A stretch of DNA of 64,000 nucleotides. Origin: Borreliella japonica. Its GTDB lineage: Bacteria; Spirochaetota; Spirochaetia; Borreliales; Borreliaceae. Of the stretch, positions 62,807-64,000 are shown in pieces. Under the pieces are notes generated by a model. The model had not been told where the DNA came from. It saw only the letters and a program-made list of their open reading frames with translations, and searched no databases. The DNA lies in the NCBI RefSeq assembly GCF_900099615.1, contig NZ_FMTE01000002.1:306730-370729 (forward strand), given 5' to 3'. The translations under genes and the position numbers were made by a program. Every line of letters starts with the position of its first letter. The stretch's first letter is position 1.

Positions 62807-64000
62807 TCAAACCATATTATTTAAAATAGGAATTGAAAGTTCAAAGCCAAAGGTTTTTTTAGAAACTTTAACTATAGGAACTCCTTGTCTTCTTTTATAT
62901 TCACTTTTAAAATAAAGATTTAAAACTTTATCAACCGTACCTTTTTCAAAATGAAGATAAATTGAATCTACAGATTCATTACCAAGCAAATATCTATTTA
63001 AAATAACATCAAGAACCTCATATTTTGGAAGATAATCACTATCTTTTTGGTTAAACCTTAATTCAGCCGAAGGCTCCTTTAAAATAATATTAACAGGAAT
63101 AATGTATTGATCAAACTTTTCATTAATATACTTAGCAAGATCATAAACCTCCGTCTTAAAAAGATCTCCTATCAAAGCAAGTCCCCCACAAGTATCCCCA
63201 TAAAGGGTACAATAACCAACTGCAATCTCACTTTTATTGCCAGTATTTAAAAGCAAAGAATTTTGAGAATTGCTATAAGACATTAATATAAGCCCTCTTA
63301 ACCTAGCTTGTAAATTTTCTCCAGTAATACCTTCAACATCAAAGTACTCTTCAAAAAATCTACTGCTTACATCAAACAAGTCTTTTATTGGCATTTCAAT
63401 CAATTTAAAACCTAATTTTTTAGAAAGCTCTCTAGCATCAGAAATAGAATCTGATGCTGAAAATTTACTAGGCATAGAAATTCCAACAACATTCTCAGCG
63501 CCCAAAGCAAAACATGCAAGACACGCAACAAGAGCAGAATCAATACCCCCAGATAACCCCAAATGCACCTTAGAAAATCCCGAAAAATAAATATATTCTC
63601 TCAAAACAAAAGATATTGCTAAAATAATTCTTTCAAAAAGCTCATTACATGTATCAAATTTTAAATCTTGAAATGCATCATTAGATATAAAATCAAATTC
63701 AAATCCTTTTGCTTGCTTTACCTTACCAAAATTATTAATAAAAAAGCTACACCCATCATAAACTGCAGAATCTTCAGCTCCATAAAAATTTGAATAAACA
63801 ACATTCAGGTTGTTCTCAACAGCAACTCTTTCAAAGAATTTTAACCTAAGATTATTTTTGTCCTTAGTGAAATAAGATTTAGACGGTATTATTAAATACT
63901 GAGCCTGCTTTAAATCCTCACCAAATTTAGAATTCAATCCTTTAAACAGTAAAGCATCCTCAAAATTTAATACAGCAAATACTTTATTCTTATAACTAAA
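62807..64000 (-). CDS. nadE: NAD synthetase with nitrilase-like N-terminal domain (partial, runs off the right edge)
   Basis: The frame is open to 64000, so the start lies outside the window; 397 residues are visible. The C-terminal synthetase has the P-loop LGLSGGIDSALVA, LLNTGNKSEIAVGYCTLYGD and KEPSAELRFNQKD. The N-terminal part matches the glutamine-hydrolysing nitrilase domain (VYSNFYGAEDSAVYDGCS). At the ICEDLW-type nucleophile site the window reads VLNFEDALL (63956-63982), with Phe where Cys is expected. The enzyme may therefore use ammonia rather than glutamine. Makes NAD from deamido-NAD. Confidence 0.93.
   Translation of the reverse strand, partial: FSYKNKVFAVLNFEDALLFKGLNSKFGEDLKQAQYLIIPSKSYFTKDKNNLRLKFFERVAVENNLNVVYSNFYGAEDSAVYDGCSFFINNFGKVKQAKGFEFDFISNDAFQDLKFDTCNELFERIILAISFVLREYIYFSGFSKVHLGLSGGIDSALVACLACFALGAENVVGISMPSKFSASDSISDARELSKKLGFKLIEMPIKDLFDVSSRFFEEYFDVEGITGENLQARLRGLILMSYSNSQNSLLLNTGNKSEIAVGYCTLYGDTCGGLALIGDLFKTEVYDLAKYINEKFDQYIIPVNIILKEPSAELRFNQKDSDYLPKYEVLDVILNRYLLGNESVDSIYLHFEKGTVDKVLNLYFKSEYKRRQGVPIVKVSKKTFGFELSIPILNNMV

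Noticed and set aside
1-64000. Prophage, insertion sequence or plasmid-derived segment
   Set aside because: No transposase, integrase, phage structural or plasmid partition gene is seen, and gene order matches the remembered chromosomal core.

Overview
The window is chromosomal DNA of a Lyme-group spirochete (Borrelia/Borreliella burgdorferi sensu lato). The evidence is the very low GC content, frequent TTG/GTG starts after strong GGAG-type ribosome binding sites, and a gene order matching, from memory, the B. burgdorferi B31 block from about recG (BB0581) down to nadE (BB0522), read in the opposite orientation. No search was run. Locus numbers quoted below are recollections by synteny, and the exact species is not claimed.

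Layout. 1-6.9 kb: the first codons of a gene leaving the left edge, a YggT-type membrane protein, dnaE, a soluble chemoreceptor, and two Borrelia-specific hypotheticals. 6.9-12.5 kb: pyrG, a two-gene ABC transporter, a family-2 glycosyltransferase, pyrH and tRNA-Leu. 12.6-19.0 kb: a leftward chemosensory operon, cheW - STAS - cheA - cheB - receptor-like protein - cheY. 19.2-21.2 kb: three tandem paralogous exported, beta-rich proteins. 21.2-27.2 kb: gnd, htpG and the PTS core (ptsH-ptsI-crr). 27.3-30.5 kb: three overlapping genes that read as a decayed but intact-frame molybdenum-hydroxylase operon. 30.7-34.3 kb: an exported coiled-coil protein and ligA. 34.5-39.8 kb: a rightward, tightly overlapping cluster cheY - fliS - flgN-like - polA - coaE - SPOR protein. 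39.7-44.3 kb: an FGGY kinase, prs and small envelope proteins. 44.4-48.9 kb: fusA behind a repeat and hairpin leader, a BI-1-like protein, bactofilin, a TPR protein and three tRNAs (two Lys, one Glu). 49-58 kb: an M16 protease, an exported hypothetical, exoA, phnP-like, then a rightward group (membrane pseudo-hydrolase candidate, GH73-like, TIGR02757-like, aldo-keto reductase). 58-64 kb: coaX, a large membrane-anchored protein, a small basic protein, an inositol-phosphatase-family gene, a gene-poor stretch of about 0.75 kb, and nadE running off the right edge.

How the genes work together. There are two signalling sets. The cheW-cheA-cheB-cheY operon carries its own receptor-like and STAS proteins. 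A separate CheY sits with flagellar chaperones. The PTS genes supply general sugar phosphorylation components. prs, pyrG, pyrH, coaE, coaX and nadE are the nucleotide and cofactor salvage steps expected in a reduced genome. polA, dnaE, ligA and exoA form a replication and repair set.

Strongest unusual signals: (1) the molybdenum-hydroxylase-derived trio at 27.3-30.5 kb, with most cofactor motifs gone but four cysteines kept; (2) nadE with Phe where the nitrilase-domain nucleophilic Cys should be; (3) a 35-bp perfect inverted repeat covering the end of coaX; (4) a protein with two divergent chemoreceptor-tip modules inside the che operon; (5) a 14-bp-stem terminator-like hairpin fused to a 9-bp tandem repeat just upstream of fusA. 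No mobile element, prophage or CRISPR array was seen.
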